Part shown: in pieces, positions 6,701-13,835 of the stretch
How positions within the stretch are numbered: the stretch's first letter is position 1
Layout of the letters: every line of letters begins with the position of its first letter
Source of the DNA: Wohlfahrtiimonas larvae_A
GTDB lineage: Bacteria; Pseudomonadota; Gammaproteobacteria; Cardiobacteriales; Wohlfahrtiimonadaceae
DNA length: 35,877 bases
Direction of reading: 5' to 3'
Assembly (NCBI GenBank): GCA_040394195.1
Contig: JBEBSR010000026.1
Span: 1-35,877, forward strand
Notes under the pieces: generated by a model
The model's database searches: none
The model's input: the letters and a program-made list of their open reading frames with translations, nothing else
Told to the model about the DNA's origin: nothing
Position numbers and translations under genes: made by a program

Positions 6701-8708
6701 TTCAAGCTTAGCGACAGATATTCGCCAACATGAAGGCCTTGAAAACTTTGTAAACATCCTTTTAGGTTTGGGCAAAGACACATTAACGCGTGGTTGGATC
6801 AGCTCATACAATTCAGGCAAAAAAGATGTGCTCTCCAGCCTATTGCGTGCTTCTGTTCCACGTGAAACCGATGATGCCAAGGCATTAAAGGCTGCCGTGA
6901 ATAACCGAATTGATGATCAACGTCTATTAGAAGCAGCTTTATATTCACCATCATGGCTGCCAATTGTTGCCAAATTATTGAATTGGAAAGGCTTAGAAAG
7001 CGCCGCTTGGTATTTCCATGCCCATGTGAATGAATCCATTTCTGACGAAAAGATGGCGGTAATTACTCGCTATTCACCGATTTCTAAAGAATCATTCAAT
7101 GATGGCGCATTCGATGTGGATTGGTTCAATGATGCTTATAAAACCTTAGGTAAAGAGCGTTTTGAGTTACTCTACGATTGCGCAAAATACATCACAAGCG
7201 GAGCGAATCATCGCCGTGCACAACTCTTTGCAGATGCGACTTTAGGACAATTAAAAGCCACAAAAGCATTTGAAAAAGATATCAATGATAAACGCAGCAA
7301 AGATAAGCTATTAAGCTATTCATTGATTCCATTGGGCAAAAAATCCCAAGAAGAAGCTTTGAAGCGCTATGAGTTTTTACAAGCATTCTTAAAAGCGAGT
7401 AAGAAATTTGGTGCTCAGCGCCGTGCAAGTGAAGCCAAAGCGACAGAGATTGCACTAGAAAACTTAGCGCGTAATGCAGGTTACCAAGATACTTTGCGTT
7501 TCGGCTGGCAGATGGAAACATTGAAGATTCAAGGTTTAACGGAATATTTCTCACCTAAAGCCTTGGAAAATGTTGAGCTATTCATTCACATTAATGATGA
7601 AGGCATTGCTTCGTTAATCTGCCAGAAAGATGGCAAAGAGCTATCTGCAATTCCAGCTAAGCTTCGTAAGAATGAGATGGTTGTAGAATACAAAGCTTTG
7701 GTTGCAGATTTGAAAGAGCAATATCGCCGTGCGAAAACTTCACTAGAATTAACGATGACGCGCTCTGATCAATTCACAGTGGAAGAGCTTACATTATTGC
7801 AGTCACATCCTGTGATTTCACCATTATTGGCAAAATTATTGTTTGTGACAGATAGTGATAAAATTGTGACATTTGCAGATGCATTGAAGTTAGGTTCTAC
7901 AATTCAATTGCGCATTGCGCATCCTTATCATTTGTATCATACAAAAAAGTGGTTAAACTTCCAACATTATGCATTTGAAAACCAATTGATTCAGCCATTC
8001 AAGCAAATCTTCCGTGAACTATATTTAATCAATGGTGATGAGAAAGATGGCAAAACAGCATCAGAACGTTATGCTGGCCATCAAATTCAACCACAAAAAA
8101 CATTAGCATTGCTAAAAACTCGTGGCTGGAGCGTGGATGAACGCCATGGCTTACAGCGCGTTTATTATCGTGAAAATATCATTGCTGTATTGTATGCAGC
8201 GGCTGATTGGTTTTCTCCTGCTGATATTGAAGCACCAACGTTAGAAACCATTCAATTTTATGATCGCAAAACAGGTGAAAGATTAGAGCTCACAAAAGTA
8301 CCACTAATCATTTTCTCTGAAGTGATGCGTGACATTGATTTAGTTGTGAGCATTGCGCATGTTGGTGGCGTTGATCCTGAAGCTAGCCATTCTACAGTTG
8401 AAATGCGTGCTGCAATTGTTCGTGAATTATTACCATTATTGAAATTAGATAATGTGAAAGTTGATGGTAACTTTGCGTTCATCAAAGGCACTTTAGGTGA
8501 ATATACTGTGCATTTAGGCAGTGCAGGCGTTCAGCAAGTTGGCAAAGGTGCGATTAATATCCTAGCGATCCAAAGCCAACATCGTGGCAAAATTTTCTTA
8601 CCATTTGCGGATGAAGATCCAAGAACAGCAGAAATCATTTCTAAGATTGTATTGCTATCAGCTGATCAAAAAATCAAAGATCCAAGTATTTTAGAACAAA
8701 TTAGCTAA
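3756..8708 (+). CDS. Giant DUF4132 protein (1650 residues)
   Basis: 1650 residues with no signal peptide or membrane segment, so cytoplasmic. The N-terminal two thirds are alpha-helical. Around residues 450-620 short HEAT-like helical repeats are visible (SMQVRINALEHI, TPEIRKNIIEIIL, ENRRLAGLDILLAL), which suggests a protein-binding scaffold. This part resembles the region often called DUF5724. Residues about 1400-1645 carry the DUF4132 signature: AHPYHL, a W..F..Y....LIQPF.Q.FRE.Y segment, ERYAGH, TRGWS, VSIAHVGG, EMRAAIVRELLP and a C-terminal DEDPRTAEIISKIVLLSAD. The family includes E. coli YehI and MolR; the MolR link to molybdate is old and weak. A GAGAG site precedes ATG 3756. It forms an operon with the small protein upstream and ends at a strong terminator. 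Confidence 0.9.
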   Translation: MTQENIYEQLAQFTGNPKRLADYLIQKNENNKKYYGGNLENHNATKAWLLAQNYADLSAMYQYTLQPLFTAIHGEKIANMMAKIVERSILYTPSRSYYRRSFRTHNIETHIDNFLDIAEMLVFDWQNFDLLDHMQKEFQPDYNLRPKEHIDSYLYASLIAYEIDQKNESIIQFVRDLCLSDNNTQILKYPAIIAISRCRDESLHQLLIDLLLAAKLQEGLRQSILENSDTGNLTFFKRMLSTVLEHNLLRFSSAVRAVAVWMGLEVAADNKRIIEKLGKLAHEYLNDEAARDTALTSDDALELFVSLWAIATNEMTDVLPIVQQLCTNGETYQKQVALYFLSQLDNETLKLSTSATLLDSEDPKLLPIIHGIYQPGHYYGYYDKERFFEQVHSLNYLKDQTTRDRDFAHLETTLLALPKDGYQLSQAPFDWCGYSVKSEDIYKKMFIITAYDCDAKKIQSLMEHAKLGSGDDRGALVRYLLTDFTDTKQRAFLFASLKDRSMQVRINALEHIKDLTLSNDEYTLLMDLLSLKTPEIRKNIIEIILKTDAIQRADLLKILLSDKVENRRLAGLDILLALKKDKTVTEKEITELLTLLPKSTEKEQVLIQTLQEGEAEDYSKDNGFGIYDAKEFPDLKPDLTIHNPKLWAELHTISAARVQTLLTSLMQLITEHKDYQYKAKTHYSDPFDVVLGAENYLRYRADAPMFTDPNYDDKAVESHDIDNFVMPEVWKAWMTDNKVTLLEHYLLFNFNNFANPTYLAYHYSRYEPWVTEYVNQYFRMSEAVQNAYQALNNEDHYYLALRIIENLWDQHTSKDRFAMIHDLFAILLKEIPTSDWQREVYTEPTVDWNTKEQKLTLLIDVNDFNTLLQQLSNQAITDEDFTAYVALDMYLADMKDMFYINLPIESVARAYDLGIFKESAIYRTFCIGTGRGFGDFTAPANKRYRYAKDTAKKYPFLSEFAKKLAQHVINIEVKRGDLPTPVSSLATDIRQHEGLENFVNILLGLGKDTLTRGWISSYNSGKKDVLSSLLRASVPRETDDAKALKAAVNNRIDDQRLLEAALYSPSWLPIVAKLLNWKGLESAAWYFHAHVNESISDEKMAVITRYSPISKESFNDGAFDVDWFNDAYKTLGKERFELLYDCAKYITSGANHRRAQLFADATLGQLKATKAFEKDINDKRSKDKLLSYSLIPLGKKSQEEALKRYEFLQAFLKASKKFGAQRRASEAKATEIALENLARNAGYQDTLRFGWQMETLKIQGLTEYFSPKALENVELFIHINDEGIASLICQKDGKELSAIPAKLRKNEMVVEYKALVADLKEQYRRAKTSLELTMTRSDQFTVEELTLLQSHPVISPLLAKLLFVTDSDKIVTFADALKLGSTIQLRIAHPYHLYHTKKWLNFQHYAFENQLIQPFKQIFRELYLINGDEKDGKTASERYAGHQIQPQKTLALLKTRGWSVDERHGLQRVYYRENIIAVLYAAADWFSPADIEAPTLETIQFYDRKTGERLELTKVPLIIFSEVMRDIDLVVSIAHVGGVDPEASHSTVEMRAAIVRELLPLLKLDNVKVDGNFAFIKGTLGEYTVHLGSAGVQQVGKGAINILAIQSQHRGKIFLPFADEDPRTAEIISKIVLLSADQKIKDPSILEQIS

Positions 8709-8724
8709 ATAAATTTTTGTGATA

Positions 8725-8759
8725 CAAAAAAGCCTGAATCAATGATTCAGGCTTTTTTA
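8725..8759. terminator. Bidirectional intrinsic terminator
   Basis: AAGCCTGAAT (8730-8739) pairs with ATTCAGGCTT (8745-8754) around a 5-base loop, with an A run before and a T run after it. It serves the DUF4132 operon on the plus strand and the convergent small gene at 8761 on the minus strand. Confidence 0.9.
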
Positions 8760-8760
8760 T

Positions 8761-8985
8761 TCATGATCTAGAAACAAAATATACTTCTTCATCTTCTGTC
8801 GAATAATGTATCAGCCCTGCTTCTTTTGTCTCAACCATAAATCCATTCAAAAGATAATGAAAACTTTCATAGCTTTCTTCAAATTCACCATCCTCGATGA
8901 TACAAACGACCCTTCCAGACCAAACATCATCGATATTGACTATATCTCCTAATTTCATTTCAATATCAGTATTAACATATTTCAT
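8761..8985 (-). CDS. Small conserved hypothetical protein
   Basis: 74 residues from ATG 8985, chosen because AAGGG lies 8 bases upstream; an in-frame ATG at 9024 would add 13 residues but has no ribosome site. The sequence has a Lys-Leu-Gly-Asp-Ile-Val strand, Gly-Arg-Val-Val-Cys-Ile-Ile, a Tyr-Leu-Leu-Asn-Gly-Phe-Met-Val-Glu-Thr stretch and Glu-Ala-Gly-Leu-Ile-His-Tyr. This pattern (K.GD.V, G.VVC.I, L..G..I......GLIHY) recalls a widespread family of small acidic cytoplasmic proteins of unknown function. It stands alone between two terminated units and lies downstream of the response-regulator gene on the same strand. Confidence 0.75.
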   Translation of the reverse strand: MKYVNTDIEMKLGDIVNIDDVWSGRVVCIIEDGEFEESYESFHYLLNGFMVETKEAGLIHYSTEDEEVYFVSRS

Positions 8986-9056
8986 ATTGAAATCCCTTAT
9001 AGTTTTATTATGAATAGAATTCATATAAATCTAACATAGGATTACAATCAATATTA

Positions 9057-10001
9057 TTATGAAAATTTAAAGAAGCGCTTCATTCCACCCAATAAGCCCA
9101 ACAATGATTCTTTAATTGGTGTTTTTTCTTGCACTTGTTGATGCTTCAATAAGTTTGGAGATTGACTGAATTTATGGAACATCGTAATCGCTGAATTAAT
9201 GAAATGTGCCACTTGCCCTGGTTTCGATGGCATCACAACATAACGATATAATTTCGCTTCGTTGATCAACGTAATGATGTCTTGATAATCCGCATGATGA
9301 ACCAAGCCAATGCTCAATAATTCAGGTAGTTCGCGTTTCAAGTATTTCAATAATTCAATATCATCTTCGCTGGAGAAAGGCGAATAAGTGACAATCAATT
9401 TCACAGGATATCTACTCAATAACTGTAAAACCTCTTCACTATTACGTGCAATGAGTACTTTCACTGATTCAGGTGCTTCTTGTGTAATATCAAACTCGCT
9501 ACTAGAAACTGTGCTCTTATAAATAATATAAGAATCTTCCCAGTTTTTTGCAGGTTCTGCATTCAATACCACATCTTGAAATAATTCTTTTTCAGGTTGA
9601 ATTGCTTCAGCATTTTCTCGAAGTGCTTTGGAAACTTCTACAGCATCTCGAACGATTTCTAAAACCTCATTATTGCTCCAAGGCTTTGTTAAAAAGCGAT
9701 AAACCTCACTTTCATTCACAGTACTAATAATCGCACCTAAATCCGAAAATCCTGTGAGCAATATCCGTGTTGTATGTGGAGAGATTTTTTTCGCAATCTT
9801 TAAAAAATCAGTACCGAGCATTTCTGGCATTCGCTGATCACTGATCACAACTGCAACATCTATTGTTTTCAATATTTCTACAGCTTCTCGTGCATCTGTT
9901 GTTGTAATCACGTTGTAACGCAATCTCAATAATGCAGTGAGTGCATTTAAAATCAATTGCTCATCATCCACACACAAAATATTGATCTTTTTACGAATCA
10001 T
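9057..10001 (-). CDS. Response regulator with one intact and one degenerate receiver domain
   Basis: 314 residues, cytoplasmic. The first receiver domain (about 5-125) is complete: acidic pair Asp12/Asp13, phosphoacceptor Asp55 in VVISDQRMP, Thr83, and Lys106 in LTKPW. A second receiver-like fold (about 180-275) keeps the strand pattern and a SKPGQ segment but has Tyr in place of the phosphoacceptor Asp (LIVTYSP), so it is a pseudo-receiver. There is no DNA-binding, GGDEF, EAL or HD-GYP domain; the tail (about 276-314) is short and basic. Output may be by protein-protein contact. Its ATG overlaps the kinase stop (ATGA, 9998-10001), so it is the cognate partner of that kinase. Confidence 0.9.
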   Translation of the reverse strand: MIRKKINILCVDDEQLILNALTALLRLRYNVITTTDAREAVEILKTIDVAVVISDQRMPEMLGTDFLKIAKKISPHTTRILLTGFSDLGAIISTVNESEVYRFLTKPWSNNEVLEIVRDAVEVSKALRENAEAIQPEKELFQDVVLNAEPAKNWEDSYIIYKSTVSSSEFDITQEAPESVKVLIARNSEEVLQLLSRYPVKLIVTYSPFSSEDDIELLKYLKRELPELLSIGLVHHADYQDIITLINEAKLYRYVVMPSKPGQVAHFINSAITMFHKFSQSPNLLKHQQVQEKTPIKESLLGLLGGMKRFFKFS

Positions 10002-11770
10002 GCCAGCTCCTTTCCGTGCTTATTAGCAATCATAAATGGCAGTTTGATTAAAAACTCTGTCCCAACGCCCACAGTGGATTTCACTTGAATTTCACCATTG
10101 TGTTCTTGGATAATTTTATGGCTGATGGATAAACCCAATCCTGTGCCCTTGCCCACTTCTTTCGTTGTAAAGAATGGGTTGAAAATGTCTTTTAATTTGT
10201 CTGGCTCAATGCCTGAACCATTGTCTTGAATGACAATGCCTGCATAATCGTTATCTAATCTCTTCAAAGTAATGGTAATAGAGCCATTTTCAGGCGTTGC
10301 ATGATTTGCGTTACCAATGATGTTCAATAGCACTTGGTTAATTTGTGATGGCATGCATTCAATCACGCATTCTTCTTGGAAATCTGTTGTGATATTTTTG
10401 CCACGCAGCTCATATTTCAATAGTGTTAATGTGCTTTGAATAGATTCACTCAATTTATGACGCGATAAATGCCCACGATCTAATCGACTAAAATTACGCA
10501 AGTTATTCACTAGATTGCTAATCTGTTCAACACCTGTCATCCCATCATTAATCAATGCATTGATCTCATCCACCATATCGGCATAGCGAAACCCATCAAA
10601 ATCCAATTCATGTAGATGTGCTTTGATTTGGTGAATTTCTGTTAGGATTATTTTCTTCTGTTCATTAGCATCTTCAGCTTTAGGATTTTCAACCAAATCC
10701 ACTAATAGATCTGCTAAATTCACAAAGCGCCTAAACTCTAATTGTTCAATATTAGATCGAGTCAGTTCCAAAGCATTTTTGGTATAAGCCAAGGGCGTGT
10801 TCACTTCATGAGCAACACCTGCAACTAATTGCCCAAGTGCAGACATTTTCTCCGTTTGCACCATGATCATTTCAGAGTTTTTAAGATTTTCTAGCGCAGT
10901 TTGAAGATCTTTTGTACGATCTCCCACCATTTTTTCTAATCTAAAATAGTTGATGAAAAGCTTGGTTGCGAGCAGTGTCAGAATCAACAAAAGCGCCGCT
11001 GCATAATAAGTCAGATAAGCCTTATTCTTATCTTGTTCTATGAGCTGCATCGCAACATCAGTGCGAATACTGTTAGTAATCGCATTGGCTTGAATCTGAA
11101 TTGGCAAGGCTTCAATTTGCTGAAGAATCGCATCCACATCTGGGCGAGCAACCATGATTGTGCTCACTTGCTCTAAGAATTCATACAATAAATCTTGGTA
11201 TTTGAAATCCAGATCTGTATTGAGCAAGTTATTTTCAATCACTAAAATTTGCTGCTTAATTTCTGCCAATGTTTCAGGAGAACTATCCAAACTATAGTTG
11301 GCGACATTGGTGAAAAGCTTCAAAAATTGCTCATCAAATTCTGATTGTTGAATTGCATCACTTTCTAAAAGCTTCTGATAAATATTCGGCAATGTTGCCA
11401 ATGCTGTCTTTAATACTGTGATTTCTGATTTAAACAGCGCAACAAAATGAGACTTTTCTTGAATAGTTTTGTCTAATCGCAATACTTCTGTACGAGTTTG
11501 TGGATAAACAGAGAGTTGCTCCAACAATGTTTGGATAATATTTTCAGTATTTGTTAATTCATCATAATTATTTAATAATCGAGCATTCACACGATGAATT
11601 TCTGTATCCCACTTTGTAGACTCTAAAACAATCTCATTCACGTCATCAATGATGCGGTTTCTAATGGTGAGATCAACGCGCTCCGTATTGAGATAAAAAT
11701 ACAACAATCCTGCTATTGCTGTCGCAAGAAATGCGACAGTCATTAAAATTCTGCCAAAGAATTGAAACAT
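9998..11770 (-). CDS. Membrane sensor histidine kinase
   Basis: 590 residues. Membrane helix 1 is residues 10-27 and helix 2 about 254-276; the 225 residues between are all-helical and periplasmic, resembling the double all-helical (DAHL) sensor type. The cytoplasmic part has a dimerisation helix with phosphoacceptor His321 in VAGVAHEVNTPL, an unusually long linker (about 345-410), the N box (NIIGNANHA, Asn487), G1 (DNGSG, Asp516) and G2 (GKGTGLGLS, 540-548). All catalytic residues are present. The ligand cannot be read from sequence. It is co-translated with the response regulator, and its start is divergent from the DUF3870 gene across a 186-base gap. Confidence 0.95.
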   Translation of the reverse strand: MFQFFGRILMTVAFLATAIAGLLYFYLNTERVDLTIRNRIIDDVNEIVLESTKWDTEIHRVNARLLNNYDELTNTENIIQTLLEQLSVYPQTRTEVLRLDKTIQEKSHFVALFKSEITVLKTALATLPNIYQKLLESDAIQQSEFDEQFLKLFTNVANYSLDSSPETLAEIKQQILVIENNLLNTDLDFKYQDLLYEFLEQVSTIMVARPDVDAILQQIEALPIQIQANAITNSIRTDVAMQLIEQDKNKAYLTYYAAALLLILTLLATKLFINYFRLEKMVGDRTKDLQTALENLKNSEMIMVQTEKMSALGQLVAGVAHEVNTPLAYTKNALELTRSNIEQLEFRRFVNLADLLVDLVENPKAEDANEQKKIILTEIHQIKAHLHELDFDGFRYADMVDEINALINDGMTGVEQISNLVNNLRNFSRLDRGHLSRHKLSESIQSTLTLLKYELRGKNITTDFQEECVIECMPSQINQVLLNIIGNANHATPENGSITITLKRLDNDYAGIVIQDNGSGIEPDKLKDIFNPFFTTKEVGKGTGLGLSISHKIIQEHNGEIQVKSTVGVGTEFLIKLPFMIANKHGKELA

Positions 11771-11883
11771 AGTGTGTGATCCACCTAACTCAGAAAATCT
11801 AAATTTTGCGGCTCATTATAAGAAGGGAATGTGACAGTATTGCGACAGTAATATGACAAGACGAAATATTCTTCTCCGCCCAA

Positions 11884-11913
11884 TTGACAATTTCTCCTGA
11901 ATCCCTTTTGATA
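11884..11913 (+). promoter_or_regulatory. Possible promoter of the DUF3870 gene
   Basis: A perfect TTGACA (11884-11889) is followed after 18 bases by TTGATA (11908-11913), a weak -10. The start codon is 44 bases further on. Confidence 0.35.
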
Positions 11914-11956
11914 ACACTATAAGAAGTATGATGAATTTACACAGGAGAGAGTTTCA

Positions 11957-12277
11957 ATGGGAAGCACAAAAACCCTTTTTGTTGCAGGTTATGCTCGCTT
12001 GCCACAAGGCATGGCTGCTAAACATATGTTTGAATCTATGACGATTACAGCAGAAATTGAAGCTAAATATGGCGTGATATTAGCTGCTGATTGCACGTTG
12101 ATTACAGATTTAGGTAAAAATTTTATTCGTGAATTATTACGTGGTTATAGCTTAAATGATGGTATCGAGCCACTCATTCAACAAATTCAAACTTGCTATA
12201 AAGGCAAAGCAACTAGCGCGCTGATCGCTGCACTCAAGGATTTAGATCACCAATATCAATCATCACATAAATTATAA
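11957..12277 (+). CDS. DUF3870 family protein
   Basis: 106 residues, cytoplasmic. The sequence follows the DUF3870 pattern: an N-terminal GYARLPQGMAAKHMFE, then EIEAKYGVILAADCTLITDLGKNFI with the conserved Ala-Asp-Cys-Thr-Leu, and YSLNDGIEPLIQQI. The middle Asp-Cys-Thr and surrounding helices look like a small ligand-binding or sensory fold; no biochemical function is known to me. AGGAGAG lies 8 bases before the ATG. It is followed by the csiD promoter region on the same strand and no convincing terminator of its own is seen before the hairpin at 12446-12503, so read-through to csiD is possible. Confidence 0.85.
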   Translation: MGSTKTLFVAGYARLPQGMAAKHMFESMTITAEIEAKYGVILAADCTLITDLGKNFIRELLRGYSLNDGIEPLIQQIQTCYKGKATSALIAALKDLDHQYQSSHKL

Positions 12278-12285
12278 AAAAAGAT

Positions 12286-12314
12286 TAGACATTAATATAG
12301 TTGCATGCTACATT
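12286..12314 (+). promoter_or_regulatory. Probable csiD promoter overlapped by a GTTGCATGC-type operator
   Basis: TAGACA (12286-12291) and TACATT (12309-12314) are spaced by exactly 17 bases. The near-palindrome GTTGCATGCTAC (12300-12311) spans the spacer and the -10, an ideal place for repression. The same motif occurs at 13702-13715 and 20642-20653. Start of transcription would be near 12321. Confidence 0.55.
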
Positions 12315-12320
12315 CTACTT

Positions 12321-12550
12321 AACTTGAAATTTAAAGAAAGCCCACAATCACCAACCCGATTGCTTCCCCTTTCTTATTAAAGTTAAACGAACATACTGCA
12401 AAGCCATTTGAGATCATCCCTAAACGATGACAATTAGAGAATGGTAAAGCCAGTAATACATTGCCACTGAATTGAAGTGTCACTGTATTGCTGGCTTTTT
12501 TTTGCAAAAGAGAAACACACATACTAAAAAAGCACCATCCTGGAGGATAT
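12321..12550 (+). ncRNA. Candidate structured leader of csiD with three hairpins
   Basis: Between the probable promoter and the csiD ribosome site three consecutive hairpins can be drawn. H1: AAGAAAG (12334-12340) with CTTTCTT (12369-12375), inner CAATC/GATTG (12345-12349/12358-12362). H2: CCATT (12404-12408) with AATGG (12440-12444), inner TCATC/GATGA (12414-12418/12426-12430). H3 is the terminator at 12446-12503. This order of upstream helices, terminator and then start codon is the layout of a riboswitch or attenuator. It does not match the lysine riboswitch as I remember it. Alternatively it is only a long 3' end of the DUF3870 transcript. Confidence 0.45.
12446..12503 (+). terminator. 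Intrinsic terminator upstream of csiD (attenuator candidate)
   Basis: A 15-base stem, AAAGCCAGTAATACA (12446-12460) with TGTATTGCTGGCTTT (12484-12498), has one G-U pair and is followed by eight T residues (12496-12503). It lies 48 bases before the csiD start codon. Confidence 0.8.
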
Positions 12551-13468
12551 ATGTCAAAATTTATTCAAACAAATGATAACTTTACGATTGCATTGAACCC
12601 GCAAACTAAACGTATTCATAACATCACATTGTCTAATAACGTGATCTCTAAATTCTTAGAAAAAATGCGCAAAGAAGGAATCAGCGTACAGCATCTAGAA
12701 TATACACCGTATGAACGTCAAGTGATTGCTGCACATTTAGAAGAAATTGCAGGTCATAACTTAGGTGAAATCTTACGTAATATCGTAAATGATCGTGATA
12801 CGGGTGGTTTCACAATTGGTTTAGAAGGCATTTCCAAAGATACTAATGAATTCGTTATCTTCTCTACGGCAATCTCGCATTTAGTAGGTATTTCTAACTT
12901 TGACTCAATGACAGGCAAATACTATGCACGTTTCGTAGTAAAAGATACTGATACGAGTGACTCCTACTTGAGACAAGCTTACCGTTTATTCACAATGCAC
13001 ACAGATGGTACATTTGTTAGTGAAGCAACAGATTGGTTGCTCATGATGAAAATGGTAGAAGAAAATGCAAAAGGTGGTGAAAGCCGTTTATTGCACTTAG
13101 ATGATTGGGCTGAACTGGATAAATTCTATAACAACCCTTTAGGTAAGCATAAGTTCCAGTACATTGCCCCACCAAGCAAAAATGTTCAAGAGATGATTTA
13201 TCGTCAGCTTTTCTTCTTGAAAAACAATCGCCCTTGCATCTGCTTCATTGATCAATTTGCTTATCCTGGCACAATCGAAGAAGCGAAATTCTTGAAAGCA
13301 TTATCTCATTCAATGGAAAGTGATAAGAGCGTTGTAGAGCTAGCATTGCCAGTCGGTAGTTTAGTTGTATTGAATAACGAATTCTGGTTGCATGGCCGTG
13401 CTGCATTTGCAAAACACCCTGAATTGAATCGCGAATTACTTCGCCAACGTGGCCGCTTTTACGAATAA
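12551..13468 (+). CDS. csiD: Glutarate 2-hydroxylase CsiD (GlaH), Fe(II)/2-oxoglutarate dioxygenase
   Basis: 305 residues. CsiD hydroxylates glutarate to L-2-hydroxyglutarate using 2-oxoglutarate and O2, in the lysine/5-aminovalerate pathway. The double-stranded beta-helix iron site is visible: His150 and Asp152 in MHTDGTF and distal His281 in WLHGRAAF, with Arg294 placed to bind 2-oxoglutarate. Other family segments are ATDWLLMMKM, GGESRLLHLDDW and CFIDQFAYPG. The start is ATG 12551, with GGAGG at 12542-12546 5 bases upstream (12547-12551 spacing region); a longer frame from 12488 would run through the terminator and is rejected. The protein is slightly shorter than E. coli CsiD at the N-terminus. 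All other genes of the E. coli csiD-lhgO-gabDTP-csiR cluster have counterparts nearby, in different order. Confidence 0.95.
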   Translation: MSKFIQTNDNFTIALNPQTKRIHNITLSNNVISKFLEKMRKEGISVQHLEYTPYERQVIAAHLEEIAGHNLGEILRNIVNDRDTGGFTIGLEGISKDTNEFVIFSTAISHLVGISNFDSMTGKYYARFVVKDTDTSDSYLRQAYRLFTMHTDGTFVSEATDWLLMMKMVEENAKGGESRLLHLDDWAELDKFYNNPLGKHKFQYIAPPSKNVQEMIYRQLFFLKNNRPCICFIDQFAYPGTIEEAKFLKALSHSMESDKSVVELALPVGSLVVLNNEFWLHGRAAFAKHPELNRELLRQRGRFYE

Positions 13469-13505
13469 GATTTTATTCTGAAAGTTTATATTTCAGTATC
13501 AATAG

Positions 13506-13523
13506 AAGGAGCATATGCTCCTT
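13506..13523 (+). terminator. Palindromic hairpin after csiD, probable weak terminator
   Basis: AAGGAGCATATGCTCCTT is a perfect 18-bp palindrome starting 38 bases after the csiD stop; four T residues end the run. The 367-base gap 13469-13835 contains this hairpin, the permease promoter and its operator, and a leader of about 140 bases with no open frame. Confidence 0.55.
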
Positions 13524-13661
13524 TTATGCTGTTTCACTGCAAATGAATAATCTATTAATCAATTATCTAATTCATTGAATTTTGCTCATTAGATCACGCA
13601 TTGATTAAAGAACCCGCAATTTGAAGATGATATTTCTTCATAAAATAATGTAGCCCATTTG

Positions 13662-13715
13662 TTGCAAATTCATTTTACTCGTGTATAAATATAAATGTCC
13701 TTGTTGCATGCAACA
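13662..13715 (+). promoter_or_regulatory. Promoter and operator of the permease-gabT-gabD operon
   Basis: TTGCAA (13662-13667), a 16-base spacer and TATAAA (13684-13689) form a plausible promoter with start near 13696. TGTTGCATGCAACA (13702-13715), a perfect 14-bp palindrome, sits just downstream of that start, fitting repression by a dimeric regulator, most likely the GntR/FCD protein at 19870. Confidence 0.6.
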
Positions 13716-13835
13716 TGTCAGATAAAAATTTTGATTCAAATATTAAGCTTCATATAAAACTAAAAAGCCTAATCACACACTTTGTAGCAAACCAAACGGC
13801 TTAATGCCATTGACTACAAACGTATAGGAGGAATT

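Noticed and set aside
12321..12505. Known lysine riboswitch in front of csiD
   Set aside because: The pathway fits, but the conserved core segments of the lysine riboswitch, as I remember them, are not present; only generic hairpins are seen.
12331..12522. 63-residue minus-strand frame in front of csiD
   Set aside because: No ribosome-binding site, no family resemblance, and it coincides with the hairpins and terminator of the csiD leader.
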